Part shown: piece by piece, positions 7,919 to 15,709 of the stretch
Numbering within the stretch: position 1 is the stretch's first letter
Layout of the letters: each line of letters begins with the position of its first letter
DNA from: Azohydromonas australica DSM 1124
GTDB lineage: Bacteria; Pseudomonadota; Gammaproteobacteria; Burkholderiales; Burkholderiaceae_C
Direction: 5' to 3'
Length of the DNA stretch: 64,000 bases
Assembly: GCF_000430725.1 (NCBI RefSeq)
Contig: NZ_KE387208.1
Span: 153,145-217,144 of the forward strand
Program-made: the position numbers and the translations under genes
The notes under the pieces: generated by a model
Seen by the model: the letters and a program-made list of their open reading frames with translations, nothing else
Told to the model about the DNA's origin: nothing
The model's database searches: none

Positions 7919-8922
7919 CGGCTTCGCTCCTGGCGGCAGCGCCGCTGACGGTCGAGCGCCTGGCGCCGGCGGCCTGGGCGCGGCATCAGCACGCGCACGA
8001 CCTGCTCGGCGGCCTGGGCTACGGCGAGGGCGGCGACGCCGTGCCCGCGCCGGTGCTGTGGGGCGCCCCGGCGGTGGACGCCTGGCACGGCGCCGGCGAG
8101 CTGCGCCAGGGTTGCCGCGGGCGGGTGCGCTGGCGCCACGACGGGCGCTGGCTCTGGGGCGCGCTGGACGTCGCCGAGGCGGCCGAGGGCATCGAGCTGC
8201 AGGCCGTGGTGCGCCAAGCCTATGCGGACATCTTCGCCGTGCTGCAGGACAGCGGCTGCACGCAGCTGCTGCGGCTGTGGAACTACGTGCCGCGCATCAA
8301 CGAGGCGCAGGACGGCCTGGAGCGCTACCGCCATTTCAATGCCGGGCGCCAGCTCGCCTTCCTCGACGCCGGCCGCCCGGCCTTCGAGGGCGCGCCGGCG
8401 GCCAGCTGCCTGGGCCTGCGCGACGGGCCGCTGTGCGTGCGCTTCCTGGCCGGCACGCGGGCCGCCGTGCCGGTGGAGAACCCGCGCCAGGTGTCGGCCT
8501 ACCACTACCCGTCGGCCTACGGCCCGCGCAGCCCGACCTTCTCGCGCGCGGCGCTGGTGCAGCTTCAGCCGGGACGGGTGGGGCTGCTGATCTCCGGCAC
8601 CGCCAGCATCGCCGGCCACCTCAGCCTGCACGCGGGCGACGTGCAGGCGCAGACGCTGGAGACGCTGCTCAACCTGCAGGCGGTGGTGGCCGCGGCGCAG
8701 GCGCGCTGCGGTGCGCGCTTTGCCCTGGAGGACTTCGACGGCGTCGTCTACGTGCGCCATGCCGCGCACGCCGACGTGGTGCGCCGCGTGTTGCAGGAGC
8801 GGCTGGGCGCGCAGGCGCGCTTCGTGCGCACGGCCGTGATGCTGCAGGCCGACGTCTGCCGCGCCGACCTGCTGGTCGAGATCGAGGCGCACGGCTGCGC
8901 CGCGGGGGAGCTCATCGAATGA
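7915..8922 (+). CDS. xanB2: chorismatase (XanB2/FkbO/Hyg5-type) making a hydroxybenzoate starter
   Basis: The product has 335 residues. The family signatures are LWNYVPRINE, GLERYRHFNAGRQLAF, and VSAYHYPSAYGPRSPTFSRA, the chorismate-pocket segment of chorismatases (also annotated pteridine-dependent dioxygenase-like). A further conserved segment is LLISGTASIAGH. XanB2 of Xanthomonas splits chorismate to 3- and 4-hydroxybenzoate plus pyruvate, and 3-hydroxybenzoate primes xanthomonadin. Its place inside a type II aryl-polyene cluster argues for that subclass rather than FkbO or Hyg5. It overlaps both neighbours by ATGA, so the three genes are translationally coupled. Confidence 0.85.
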   Translation: MTASLLAAAPLTVERLAPAAWARHQHAHDLLGGLGYGEGGDAVPAPVLWGAPAVDAWHGAGELRQGCRGRVRWRHDGRWLWGALDVAEAAEGIELQAVVRQAYADIFAVLQDSGCTQLLRLWNYVPRINEAQDGLERYRHFNAGRQLAFLDAGRPAFEGAPAASCLGLRDGPLCVRFLAGTRAAVPVENPRQVSAYHYPSAYGPRSPTFSRAALVQLQPGRVGLLISGTASIAGHLSLHAGDVQAQTLETLLNLQAVVAAAQARCGARFALEDFDGVVYVRHAAHADVVRRVLQERLGAQARFVRTAVMLQADVCRADLLVEIEAHGCAAGELIE

Positions 8923-9737
8923 AGAAGAACGTCATTGCCGCAGCCCTGGCGCTGCCCCTGGTGCTGGGCGCGCCGCTGGCGCACGCGGAGCCCAAGCCGC
9001 TGTGGGAGCTGGGCATGGGCGCCGGGGTGCTGCGGCTGCCGCACTACCGCGGCTCGGACCAGACGCACACCTGGCTGCTGCCGGTGCCTTACGTCGTGTA
9101 CCGCGGCGAGATCTTCAAGGCCGACCGCGGGGGCGCGCGTGCCGTGCTGCTGGAGACCGAGCGGCTGGACTTCGACCTCAGCCTGGCGGCCACGCCGCCC
9201 ACGCGCAGCGAGGACAACGAGGCGCGCCGCGGCATGAAGGACCTGCCGCCCATCGTCGAGCTCGGCCCCAACCTCAACTGGACCGCGGCCCGCGGCAAGG
9301 GCTGGAAGCTGGACCTGCGCCTGCCGGTGCGTGCCGCGCTGGGCTTGGGCTCCAACGGCGGCTTCAAGGGCTGGATCGCCACGCCGCAGCTCAACCTCGA
9401 CCTGACCGACCTGCGCGGCTGGCGCGTCGGGCTGGCGGCGGCGGCCGTCGCGCAGGACCAGCGCTACAACGAGCTGTTCTATGGCGTCTCCGCGGCGGAG
9501 GCTGCGCCCGGGCGCCCGGCCTACCGGCCCGGCGGCGGCGCGGCCGGCGGCTACCTGCTGGGGTCGGTGTCGCGGCGCGTGGACAACTGGTGGTTCGGCG
9601 GTTTCTTGCGCTGGGACAGCCTGCGCGGGGCGAGTTTCCTGGACAGTCCGCTGGTGCGCCAGCGCGAGCATTGGTCCGTTGGAGTGGGGGTGTCGTGGGT
9701 GTTCGCGGCGTCGGACAGACAGGTTGACAGGGACTGA
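8919..9737 (+). CDS. MipA/OmpV family outer-membrane protein
   Basis: The product has 272 residues, starts at an ATG overlapping the chorismatase stop, and has a signal peptide (MKKNVIAAALALPLVLGAPLAHA). The mature protein opens with LWELGMGAGVLRLPHYRGSDQ, typical of MipA/OmpV proteins, shows alternating beta-strand patterns, and ends in an aromatic-rich strand (REHWSVGVGVSWVF) followed by a short tail. It should be a small beta-barrel. In this operon it may help place the pigment in the outer membrane; this is inference from position. Confidence 0.82.
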   Translation: MKKNVIAAALALPLVLGAPLAHAEPKPLWELGMGAGVLRLPHYRGSDQTHTWLLPVPYVVYRGEIFKADRGGARAVLLETERLDFDLSLAATPPTRSEDNEARRGMKDLPPIVELGPNLNWTAARGKGWKLDLRLPVRAALGLGSNGGFKGWIATPQLNLDLTDLRGWRVGLAAAAVAQDQRYNELFYGVSAAEAAPGRPAYRPGGGAAGGYLLGSVSRRVDNWWFGGFLRWDSLRGASFLDSPLVRQREHWSVGVGVSWVFAASDRQVDRD

Positions 9738-9743
9738 GGCTGG

Positions 9744-10493
9744 ATGAAGTTGCTGCTTGCGCTGCCGCTGACGCTGCTGCTGCATGCCCAGCTGGTGTTG
9801 CTGGGGCTGATATCGCTGACGTGGAACGCGGTCGCGATGCTGCTGTACCCGCTGCTGCCGCGCCCGCGCGGGCGGGCCGTCGGGCGCGCGGGCATCGCCT
9901 ACGGCTACCGGCTGTTCTGGGCCATCGCGCGCTGCAGCGGCATGCTGCGCATCGACAACCGCGTGCTCGATGCGCTGCGTGACGAGCCCGGGCTCATCGT
10001 GGTGGCCAACCACCCCAGCATGATCGACGCGCTGGCGCTGGTGGCGCGGCTGCCGCGCAGCGCCTGCATCATGAAGGCGCAGCTCATGCGCAACCTGTTC
10101 CTGGGCGCCGGCGCGCGGCTGGCCCGCTACATCCGCAACGACTCGCCGCGCAGCATGGTGCGCCTGGCCATCGAGGACCTGCGCGCCGGCGGCCAGCTCG
10201 TCATCTTCCCGGAGGGCACGCGCACCACGCGCCACCCGGTCAATCCCTTTCGTCCCGGCGTCACGCTGATCGCCAAGCTGGCCAAGGCGCCGATCCAGAC
10301 GGTGTTCATCGACACCGACTCGCCCTACCTCAGCAAGGGCTGGCCGATCTGGCGCCTGCCGCCGCTGCCCATCGTGTTCACCTTGCGGCTGGGCGAGCGC
10401 TTTGCGCCCTCGCCGGACGCCGATGCGCTGCTGCGCCAACTCGAAGACTATTTCGCCGCGAACGTGAAGCCGCCGGCGTCCCACAAGCCATGA
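9744..10493 (+). CDS. PlsC-type 1-acyl-glycerophosphate acyltransferase homolog
   Basis: The product has 249 residues with an N-terminal hydrophobic segment (LLLALPLTLLLHAQLVLL). Acyltransferase block I is VVANHPSMIDAL (N-H-x4-D), and block III is VIFPEGTRTT. The cytoplasmic membrane enzyme would move an acyl group from acyl-ACP or acyl-CoA to a glycerol or sugar hydroxyl. In aryl-polyene clusters such enzymes are thought to help attach the polyene to a lipid. It is 6 bp behind the MipA-like gene and overlaps the glycosyltransferase by 4 bp. Confidence 0.85.
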   Translation: MKLLLALPLTLLLHAQLVLLGLISLTWNAVAMLLYPLLPRPRGRAVGRAGIAYGYRLFWAIARCSGMLRIDNRVLDALRDEPGLIVVANHPSMIDALALVARLPRSACIMKAQLMRNLFLGAGARLARYIRNDSPRSMVRLAIEDLRAGGQLVIFPEGTRTTRHPVNPFRPGVTLIAKLAKAPIQTVFIDTDSPYLSKGWPIWRLPPLPIVFTLRLGERFAPSPDADALLRQLEDYFAANVKPPASHKP

Positions 10494-11290
10494 CCGCCGC
10501 AGTTCCCGCCGCCGCGACCAGCGCGTCGCGCACGCACCTCGTCCTCATCCCCAGCTACAACACCGGCGCCAAGGTCTACGAGACGGTGCGCGAGGCGCGC
10601 GCGCAGTGGTCTCCGGTGTGGGTGGTGGTGGATGGCAGCGACGACGGCACCGCCGAAGGGCTGCAGCGCATGGCGCGGGAGGACACGGGCCTGCGCGTGT
10701 GGGTGCTGCCGCGCAACCAGGGCAAGGGCTCGGCCGTGCTGCACGGGCTGCAGGCGGCGCAGGCCGCCGGCTTCACGCACGCGCTGACCATGGACGCCGA
10801 CGGGCAGCATCCGGCGGCGCTGATCCCGGCCTTCATGCAGGCCTCGATGCGCCGGCCCGACACGATGATCCTGGGCCGGCCGGTGTTCGATGCCAGCGCG
10901 CCGCTGCTGCGCGTGCGCGGGCGGCGCATCTCCAACGGCTGGACCGACCTGGAGACGCTGGGTGCCGGGGTGGGCGACTCCCTCTACGGTTTCCGCGTCT
11001 ACCCGGTGGCGGCGCTGGCGGCGGTGATGGCGCGCCAGCCCTGGATGCGGCGCTTCGACTTCGACACCGAGGCGGTGGTGCGCCTGGCCTGGCGCGGCGT
11101 CAAGCCGATCAACCTCGACGCGCCGGTGAAATACCTGAAGCCGGAGGAGGGCGGCGTCTCGCACTTCCGGTATGGCCGCGACAACGTGCTGCTGACCTGG
11201 ATGCACACGCGGCTGGTGCTGGAGTTCGTGCTGCGGCTGCCGCTGCTGCTGTGGCGCCGCGTGCGGCGGCGCCCGCCGTTCCAGCGTTGA
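10490..11290 (+). CDS. glycosyltransferase family 2
   Basis: The product has 266 residues with a GT-A fold: nucleotide-sugar binding start HLVLIPSYNTG, acid motif VVVDGSDDGT, and the metal-binding MDADGQHPAAL. The C-terminal quarter is hydrophobic and basic (LVLEFVLRLPLLLWRRVRRR), suggesting a peripheral or monotopic membrane position. It ends the plus-strand pigment block. Bacterial aryl polyenes are anchored through a head-group sugar or lipid, and this enzyme probably builds that anchor. Sugar and acceptor cannot be read from sequence. Confidence 0.85.
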   Translation: MTAAVPAAATSASRTHLVLIPSYNTGAKVYETVREARAQWSPVWVVVDGSDDGTAEGLQRMAREDTGLRVWVLPRNQGKGSAVLHGLQAAQAAGFTHALTMDADGQHPAALIPAFMQASMRRPDTMILGRPVFDASAPLLRVRGRRISNGWTDLETLGAGVGDSLYGFRVYPVAALAAVMARQPWMRRFDFDTEAVVRLAWRGVKPINLDAPVKYLKPEEGGVSHFRYGRDNVLLTWMHTRLVLEFVLRLPLLLWRRVRRRPPFQR

Positions 11291-11297
11291 GAACCGG

Positions 11298-11332
11298 ACA
11301 CCGCCGGCGGGGGCAAGGCCTTTTGGCGGTGT
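11298..11332. terminator. bidirectional terminator at the end of the plus pigment block
   Basis: ACACCGCC at 11298-11305 and GGCGGTGT at 11325-11332 form a perfect 8-bp stem between convergent genes (stops at 11290 and 11336). A CCTTTT stretch sits on the loop side. Confidence 0.5.
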
Positions 11333-11335
11333 GAC

Positions 11336-12118
11336 TTACCTGGCGTCGTTGGCCAGCGGCGCGATGACGCGGTAGGTGATCGACGTGTTGCCGGCTTTCA
11401 GAATCTCGAAGCGGGCACCCTTGTAGCCGATCATCGTTCCCGGCGTGAAGTCGTATTTCAGGTCCTGCGAAAATGCCGGACGGGCGCGCTGATCCAGGAA
11501 TTCCCGGTAGAGCAGTGACAGCGAGGATTGGGACGTGCCGGAATAGACCAGCTCCCGTTGAAACCGCGCTTCCCGGGGCGGGCGCTCGTTCACCGTGCCG
11601 GTGTACAGGATCGGCGGGGCCGCGCTCAGGCTGGCATCATGGGTATCGCTCCAGAACCAGTAAATCGAGGTGGCACCGCTCTGGGATATGTGAATGCCGC
11701 CTTGCAACGACTCGGGATCGGGAAACGCCCCTTTCGATTCGTAGGCCAGCTTGATGCCCGAGGGAGCCGAAAAATAGCGGCCGCCCGCGGTGTCGTGCCC
11801 CACGAGCTCGAATTTTCCGGGCTCCAGCTCCAGCATCATCCGCAAGTCGTCCCTGTAGTGGGCGACATACTGGACGGTATTTTCGACGACGATGGCCGGC
11901 ATGGCCGCGACGGCATAGGCCTTGACCATGGCATCGCCAATTTGCGTCGTGGTTTCGACGCCATTGGGCGGCCAGTACCGGACGGTTTCGTAATTGCTTT
12001 CCTGAACCGGGGCGAAGGGCAGGGATGCGTATTTCTTGGCCGCGCAGCCGCTCAATAAGAGCGCGGCTGCGGAAAGCATGACGGCAAGCCGGGGAAGCAG
12101 GGTGGTGGTTTTTCGCAC
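11336..12118 (-). CDS. hypothetical lipoprotein
   Basis: The product has 260 residues. A signal peptide with lipobox LLLSGCAAKK (Cys near residue 25) marks it as a lipoprotein. I recognise no domain. The region after the anchor is a predicted beta-rich globular part with RYWPPNGVETTTQIGDAMVKAY and a C-terminal TSITYRVIAPLAND. Codon use is distinctly less GC-rich than the pigment genes. It lies between the two halves of the pigment cluster without shared operon structure and probably has nothing to do with pigment. Confidence 0.7.
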   Translation of the reverse strand: MRKTTTLLPRLAVMLSAAALLLSGCAAKKYASLPFAPVQESNYETVRYWPPNGVETTTQIGDAMVKAYAVAAMPAIVVENTVQYVAHYRDDLRMMLELEPGKFELVGHDTAGGRYFSAPSGIKLAYESKGAFPDPESLQGGIHISQSGATSIYWFWSDTHDASLSAAPPILYTGTVNERPPREARFQRELVYSGTSQSSLSLLYREFLDQRARPAFSQDLKYDFTPGTMIGYKGARFEILKAGNTSITYRVIAPLANDAR

Positions 12119-12171
12119 GACGGGGTACTTTCGTCAGATTCCCCATCTTGCCGCAGGCTTGCCCGGTGATT

Positions 12172-12741
12172 TCAATTCATGACGACCTGGGCATAGGTTC
12201 CCGCCTCGGCCATGACTTTGTTCACGCGGTCCCGGTTGTCGAACACCACTTGGAATTCCTGGGTCCGGGACAGCCAGTAGCGCCAGACCCGGGCGTCCAG
12301 GCTGGGGTTCTCGCTGGTGATCGGGTAGCCCAGCGCCATGAGCACCTGCTCGCGCGTCATGCCGGGCATCACGCGCGAGGACTGGATCGCCTGGCGCAGC
12401 TTGCGCGGCATCTTGGCGATGGCCGCGGCGGGGTTGGTGGGCACCACGTAGCGCCGGGCGAAGACGCCCATGTCGACGTCGCGGCTGTAGTCGTTGCCGA
12501 TGTCCTGCTGCGCGCCCTCGATGTTGACGTGCACCCGGTAGCGCCCGTAACCCGTGGGCGTGACCGGCGTGCCCGCCGGGATCACGCGCGTGCCGCTGGA
12601 GGCGTAGTTGATGTCGCTGATCCAGTTGCCGTTGCTGCGCATGTTGCAGCACAGGTAGCCCGGGTCGGGCAGCGACTGCGCGGCAGCCGCCAGGGGCAGC
12701 GCGGCCGCCAGGAGGGCCGCGACGATGGGACGGATGGCCAT
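12172..12741 (-). CDS. exported protein with BamE/SmpA-like region
   Basis: The product has 189 residues. I choose ATG 12741 over 12834 because AGGAGAAACAGC precedes it and the protein then begins with a signal peptide (MAIRPIVAALLAAALPLAAAAQS). The middle carries paired cysteines (YLCCNMRSNGNW). Near the C-terminus, VMPGMTREQVLMALGYP resembles the BamE/SmpA fold, in which G-M-T-x-x-Q-V introduces a helix. A periplasmic role is likely but the specific function is unknown. It lies 53 bp upstream of the hypothetical lipoprotein on the same strand. Confidence 0.7.
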   Translation of the reverse strand: MAIRPIVAALLAAALPLAAAAQSLPDPGYLCCNMRSNGNWISDINYASSGTRVIPAGTPVTPTGYGRYRVHVNIEGAQQDIGNDYSRDVDMGVFARRYVVPTNPAAAIAKMPRKLRQAIQSSRVMPGMTREQVLMALGYPITSENPSLDARVWRYWLSRTQEFQVVFDNRDRVNKVMAEAGTYAQVVMN

Positions 12742-12804
12742 GCTGTTTCTCCTGGGGCGCGTTGCCGAACGGTCGGCGCTGATGCCGGAACTGCCGCTGC
12801 CGCT

Positions 12805-12820
12805 ATTGACACTGTTGACA
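12805..12820. promoter_or_regulatory. TTGACA direct repeat upstream of the BamE-like gene
   Basis: ATTGACACTGTTGACA contains TTGACA twice, 9 bases apart, about 65 bases upstream of the start at 12741. It could be a regulator half-site pair. The rest of 12742-13032 shows no gene I can support. Confidence 0.3.
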
Positions 12821-13032
12821 GCGCAACACGTCAATGTCGGGATGGCCGGCAGCAGCTTTCAGCGCGGGACCTTCCTCATCGGCGTTCTCGGGGGAAGTGC
12901 AGTCGGATTGTAGAAAGCACCATCCCACTGCAGGGCCTCGTTCGCTCTTTCGGGCTCTGACTTCCCCCTTCAGAACGACTTCAGAGACGGCTGGGGTCGA
13001 ACCCGGCTGGCCTCACGCCGTGCCCGGCCTCA

Positions 13033-13470
13033 TCAGTCCGCGCATTTGGCGCCGCTGGGGTCGGCCGTGATGCGGATCAGTTCGTTGGTGCCACCGCCAA
13101 AGACGGAACCGCCGGTGAACGTCAGGCAGCCCTCGCCACTGTAGTCAGCCTGCAACCGGGTGGCGTCGTTTCCGAAATAGAACGGAATCCAGCGCTTGCC
13201 GGTTTCGCTGGTGTGCATGTTGGTAGGGCCGCCAATCAGCTTGGTCACCTCGTTGAACTGCATGCCGATCTGCAGGCGGGCAAACTTGCTGCTCGGAGAC
13301 GGCGTGCCGACCATTTCGCCATCGAAGCGGCCATCCCGTGACTTGACGATACGCACGTCCGATGGGACGCCGGCGTTGCTGCCTGCAGGTGCACTGCCAG
13401 GCTTGTTGGCGCACGCACCCAGCACGGCCAGCACCCCAACGCTTGCAATCATTTTCAGGTTCATGGGCAT
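13033..13470 (-). CDS. small lipoprotein with BamE/SmpA-like motif
   Basis: The product has 145 residues; an in-frame ATG two codons later (13464) is an alternative start. Lipobox VLGACANK puts the lipid-modified Cys near residue 20. The segment FARLQIGMQFNEVTKLIGGPTN matches the G-M-x-x-x-E-V-x-x-x-G-P pattern of BamE/SmpA-like domains, as in the previous gene. Base composition is lower in GC than the pigment genes. Function unknown; perhaps envelope maintenance. Confidence 0.7.
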   Translation of the reverse strand: MPMNLKMIASVGVLAVLGACANKPGSAPAGSNAGVPSDVRIVKSRDGRFDGEMVGTPSPSSKFARLQIGMQFNEVTKLIGGPTNMHTSETGKRWIPFYFGNDATRLQADYSGEGCLTFTGGSVFGGGTNELIRITADPSGAKCAD

Positions 13471-13568
13471 CTCGCTCGATCCTTATGTCCGGCCGAAAGG
13501 GGCCGTCAGGATTCTACGAATGCTCACCCTTCGCAAGGCCGAAAGCAGGCCCAGCGTGTTGCGGCCTC

Positions 13569-13589
13569 GCCGCAGTCTTCAGCTGCGGC
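13569..13589. terminator. possible terminator of the minus-strand pigment operon
   Basis: GCCGCAG at 13569-13575 pairs with CTGCGGC at 13583-13589 around a 7-base loop, about 100 bases beyond the ketoreductase stop. There is no T-tract on the minus strand, so this is weak. Confidence 0.3.
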
Positions 13590-13687
13590 CTGAAAAGATT
13601 TGGGTGCCAGCACACCGAACAGTGAAGGGCAAGCAGGAGGCTGCTGCGGCGCCAACCTGAGGGGCAGGAGCGGCGAAGCTGCCGGGC

Positions 13688-14419
13688 TCAGTACATCCCG
13701 CCGTTGATGGAGATCACCTGCCCGCTGATGTAGCCGGCCTGCGGGCTGGCCAGGAAGCCCGCCAGCGCCGCCACCTCCTGCGGCGTGCCCGCGCGCTTGG
13801 CCGGCACGAGCTGGTCGATGGTGGCCTTGTCGAAGACCTGGTCCGCCATGGGCGAGGCGATGATGCCCGGCGCGATGGCGTTGACCGTCACGCCGCGGCT
13901 GGCCACCTCCAGCGACAGCGCCCGCGTCGCGCTGTTGAGCGCGCCCTTGGCCGCGGCGTAGTTCACCTGCCCACGGTTGCCCGCCAGCGCGGCGACCGAG
14001 GAGATGTTGATCACGCGACCCCAGCGCGTGCGCAGCATCGGCAGCAGCAGCGGCTGCGTGACGTGGAAGAAGCCATGCAGCGACACGTCGATGACGCGGT
14101 GCCACTGCTCGGCGCGCATGCCGGGGAACACGGCGTCGTCGTGCACGCCGGCGTTGTTGACGATGACTTGCACCGGGCCGTCGCGCAGCAGCGCCTCGCA
14201 GGCCGTGCGCGAGGCCGCCGCGTCGCTGACGTCGAACACCAGCGCCTCGGCGCTGCCGCCCGCGGCGCGGATCTCCTCGGCCAGTTGCGCCACCGCATCG
14301 GGGCGCGAGTGGGCCTGCAGCAGCAGGTGCGCGCCATCGCGCGCGAGCTGCTGCGCGATGGCGGCGCCCAGCGCGCCGCTGGCGCCCGTAACGAGCGCGC
14401 GTTTGCCGGCCAGGGTCAT
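13688..14419 (-). CDS. 3-ketoacyl-ACP reductase (FabG/ApeQ-like)
   Basis: The product has 243 residues, a short-chain dehydrogenase/reductase. NADPH-binding motif TGASGALGAAIA is at the N-terminus, NNAG near residue 88, catalytic Ser in INISSVAALAG, and YxxxK in NYAAAKG. It would reduce the beta-keto group in each elongation cycle of the aryl polyene. It is the last gene of the minus-strand pigment operon, 34 bp after the dehydratase, with GGAGAAGC ahead of its ATG. Confidence 0.9.
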   Translation of the reverse strand: MTLAGKRALVTGASGALGAAIAQQLARDGAHLLLQAHSRPDAVAQLAEEIRAAGGSAEALVFDVSDAAASRTACEALLRDGPVQVIVNNAGVHDDAVFPGMRAEQWHRVIDVSLHGFFHVTQPLLLPMLRTRWGRVINISSVAALAGNRGQVNYAAAKGALNSATRALSLEVASRGVTVNAIAPGIIASPMADQVFDKATIDQLVPAKRAGTPQEVAALAGFLASPQAGYISGQVISINGGMY

Positions 14420-14453
14420 GAAAGCTTCTCCGTTTCGTTCACTTCGGTTCGGG

Positions 14454-14909
14454 TCAGGCCGGGGGCAGCGGGGTGTCCAGCACGACGGCGGCGCGGCCTT
14501 CGGCCACGGGCGCGCCCTCGCTGCTCACCTGGAACTGGTAGAGCACCTGCGAGCCGGTGCCGGCCAGGCGCCGCACCTGGACTTGCAGCTCGCCCGGCAG
14601 CAGGTCCAGCCGCGACACGCTGAAACGCACGTCGCGCACGCTGGCCAGGAAGCCCGGGTGCGGGCCGCCGTCGGGCGGCGCGACCAGCGCGCCGTGCAGC
14701 GCCATGGCCTGCGCGGCGTACTCGATGGCGCAGGGGCTCAGCAGGCCGCCGGCGCTGCGCAGGGGGTTGTCCGGGTCGCGGTGGCTGCCGGTGGCGCAGG
14801 TCGCGGACTCCGCGTCCCATGCCTGCACCCGGTCGAGCAGGCACATGCGGCCCTGGTGCGGAATGCGCGCGGCGATGTCCTCCCGCGCCAGCACGGCCGG
14901 CGCCGTCAT
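14454..14909 (-). CDS. 3-hydroxyacyl-ACP dehydratase, hotdog fold (ApeP-like)
   Basis: The product has 151 residues. The N-terminal ARIPHQGRMCLLDRV and the helix segment SPCAIEYAAQAMALHGAL are typical of the ApeP-type thioester dehydratase found in aryl-polyene and flexirubin clusters. It should remove water from 3-hydroxyacyl-ACP to give the trans double bond of the polyene. Its ATG overlaps the stop of the chain-length factor gene by 4 bp. A second dehydratase (22507-22818) is in the same operon, which fits the pair known from aryl-polyene systems. Confidence 0.82.
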   Translation of the reverse strand: MTAPAVLAREDIAARIPHQGRMCLLDRVQAWDAESATCATGSHRDPDNPLRSAGGLLSPCAIEYAAQAMALHGALVAPPDGGPHPGFLASVRDVRFSVSRLDLLPGELQVQVRRLAGTGSQVLYQFQVSSEGAPVAEGRAAVVLDTPLPPA

Positions 14910-15709
14910 GCCGGCTCCACCGTGACCGCCAGCGCCAGGCCGTCCAGCATCTCCAGCACGCAGGGCTGCCCCGCGCCGCGCGCCATGCGCTGCAGCAGCG
15001 GCAGCGCCCGCGCGGCCGGGATGCCGCGGCGCAGCGCCTCCAGCCCGGCGTGCTCGCAGGCTTCGGGCGCCGCCTCGGCCGGCTCGATGCGCAGGCGCAG
15101 CAGCGGCGCGTCGCCGGGCACGGCGTCCAGCAGCAGCGCCACGCCCATGGCGTCGGCCAGCGGGCGCACGGCCTGCAGCGGCTGCGGGTAGGGCACGTCG
15201 CTGGCAACCAGCAGCACCGGCCGCTGGCCGCACAGGCTCTGGCTGGCGGCTTCCAGCAGCCCGGCGCCGAAGCTGGCGTCGTGCGCGCACAGGCTGGTCG
15301 AGGGCGCGCGCGAGGCGGTGGCGATGTGCCAGTAGCCCGCGGGCGCGTTGTGCACCGAGTTCGTGAAGCGGGTGGGCGACACCGCGCGCTGCGGCATGGC
15401 CAGCGTCTCGCACAGCGCGTGGCAGTTGGCGCCGTCGCCGGTGGAGGCGCTGAACACCGTGGCCAGGTCCGCCGGGTCGAGCCCGGCCTGCGCGCAGGCC
15501 TGGTCCGCCACGGCGATGCCGACCTTGACGATGGCCCCCGCGCGCCGGCGCTCGGCCGCCGGCAGCCGCGAGGGCGCGGGCACCACCGTGGGCGCCGACA
15601 GCCAGCGCGACGGATCGGCCAGCAGCTCGCGGCCGGTGGCCCAGTCGGACAGCCCGGGGCCCAGCAGCCCCACGCCGCGCACCCAGCAACTCAAGACGCC
15701 GCCGCTCAT
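14906..15709 (-). CDS. ketosynthase chain-length factor-like protein (ApeC-like)
   Basis: The product has 267 residues, shorter than a full ketosynthase. The segments NSVHNAPAGYWHIAT and APSTSLCAHDASFGAGLLEA are typical of the ketoacyl-synthase-like chain-length factor family (Ketoacyl-synt_2). The usual KS Cys-His-His set is not evident. In studied aryl-polyene systems such a protein pairs with the active ketosynthase and sets polyene length. It overlaps both neighbours by ATGA (14906-14909 and 15706-15709), consistent with a KS-CLF heterodimer made together. Confidence 0.82.
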   Translation of the reverse strand: MSGGVLSCWVRGVGLLGPGLSDWATGRELLADPSRWLSAPTVVPAPSRLPAAERRRAGAIVKVGIAVADQACAQAGLDPADLATVFSASTGDGANCHALCETLAMPQRAVSPTRFTNSVHNAPAGYWHIATASRAPSTSLCAHDASFGAGLLEAASQSLCGQRPVLLVASDVPYPQPLQAVRPLADAMGVALLLDAVPGDAPLLRLRIEPAEAAPEACEHAGLEALRRGIPAARALPLLQRMARGAGQPCVLEMLDGLALAVTVEPA

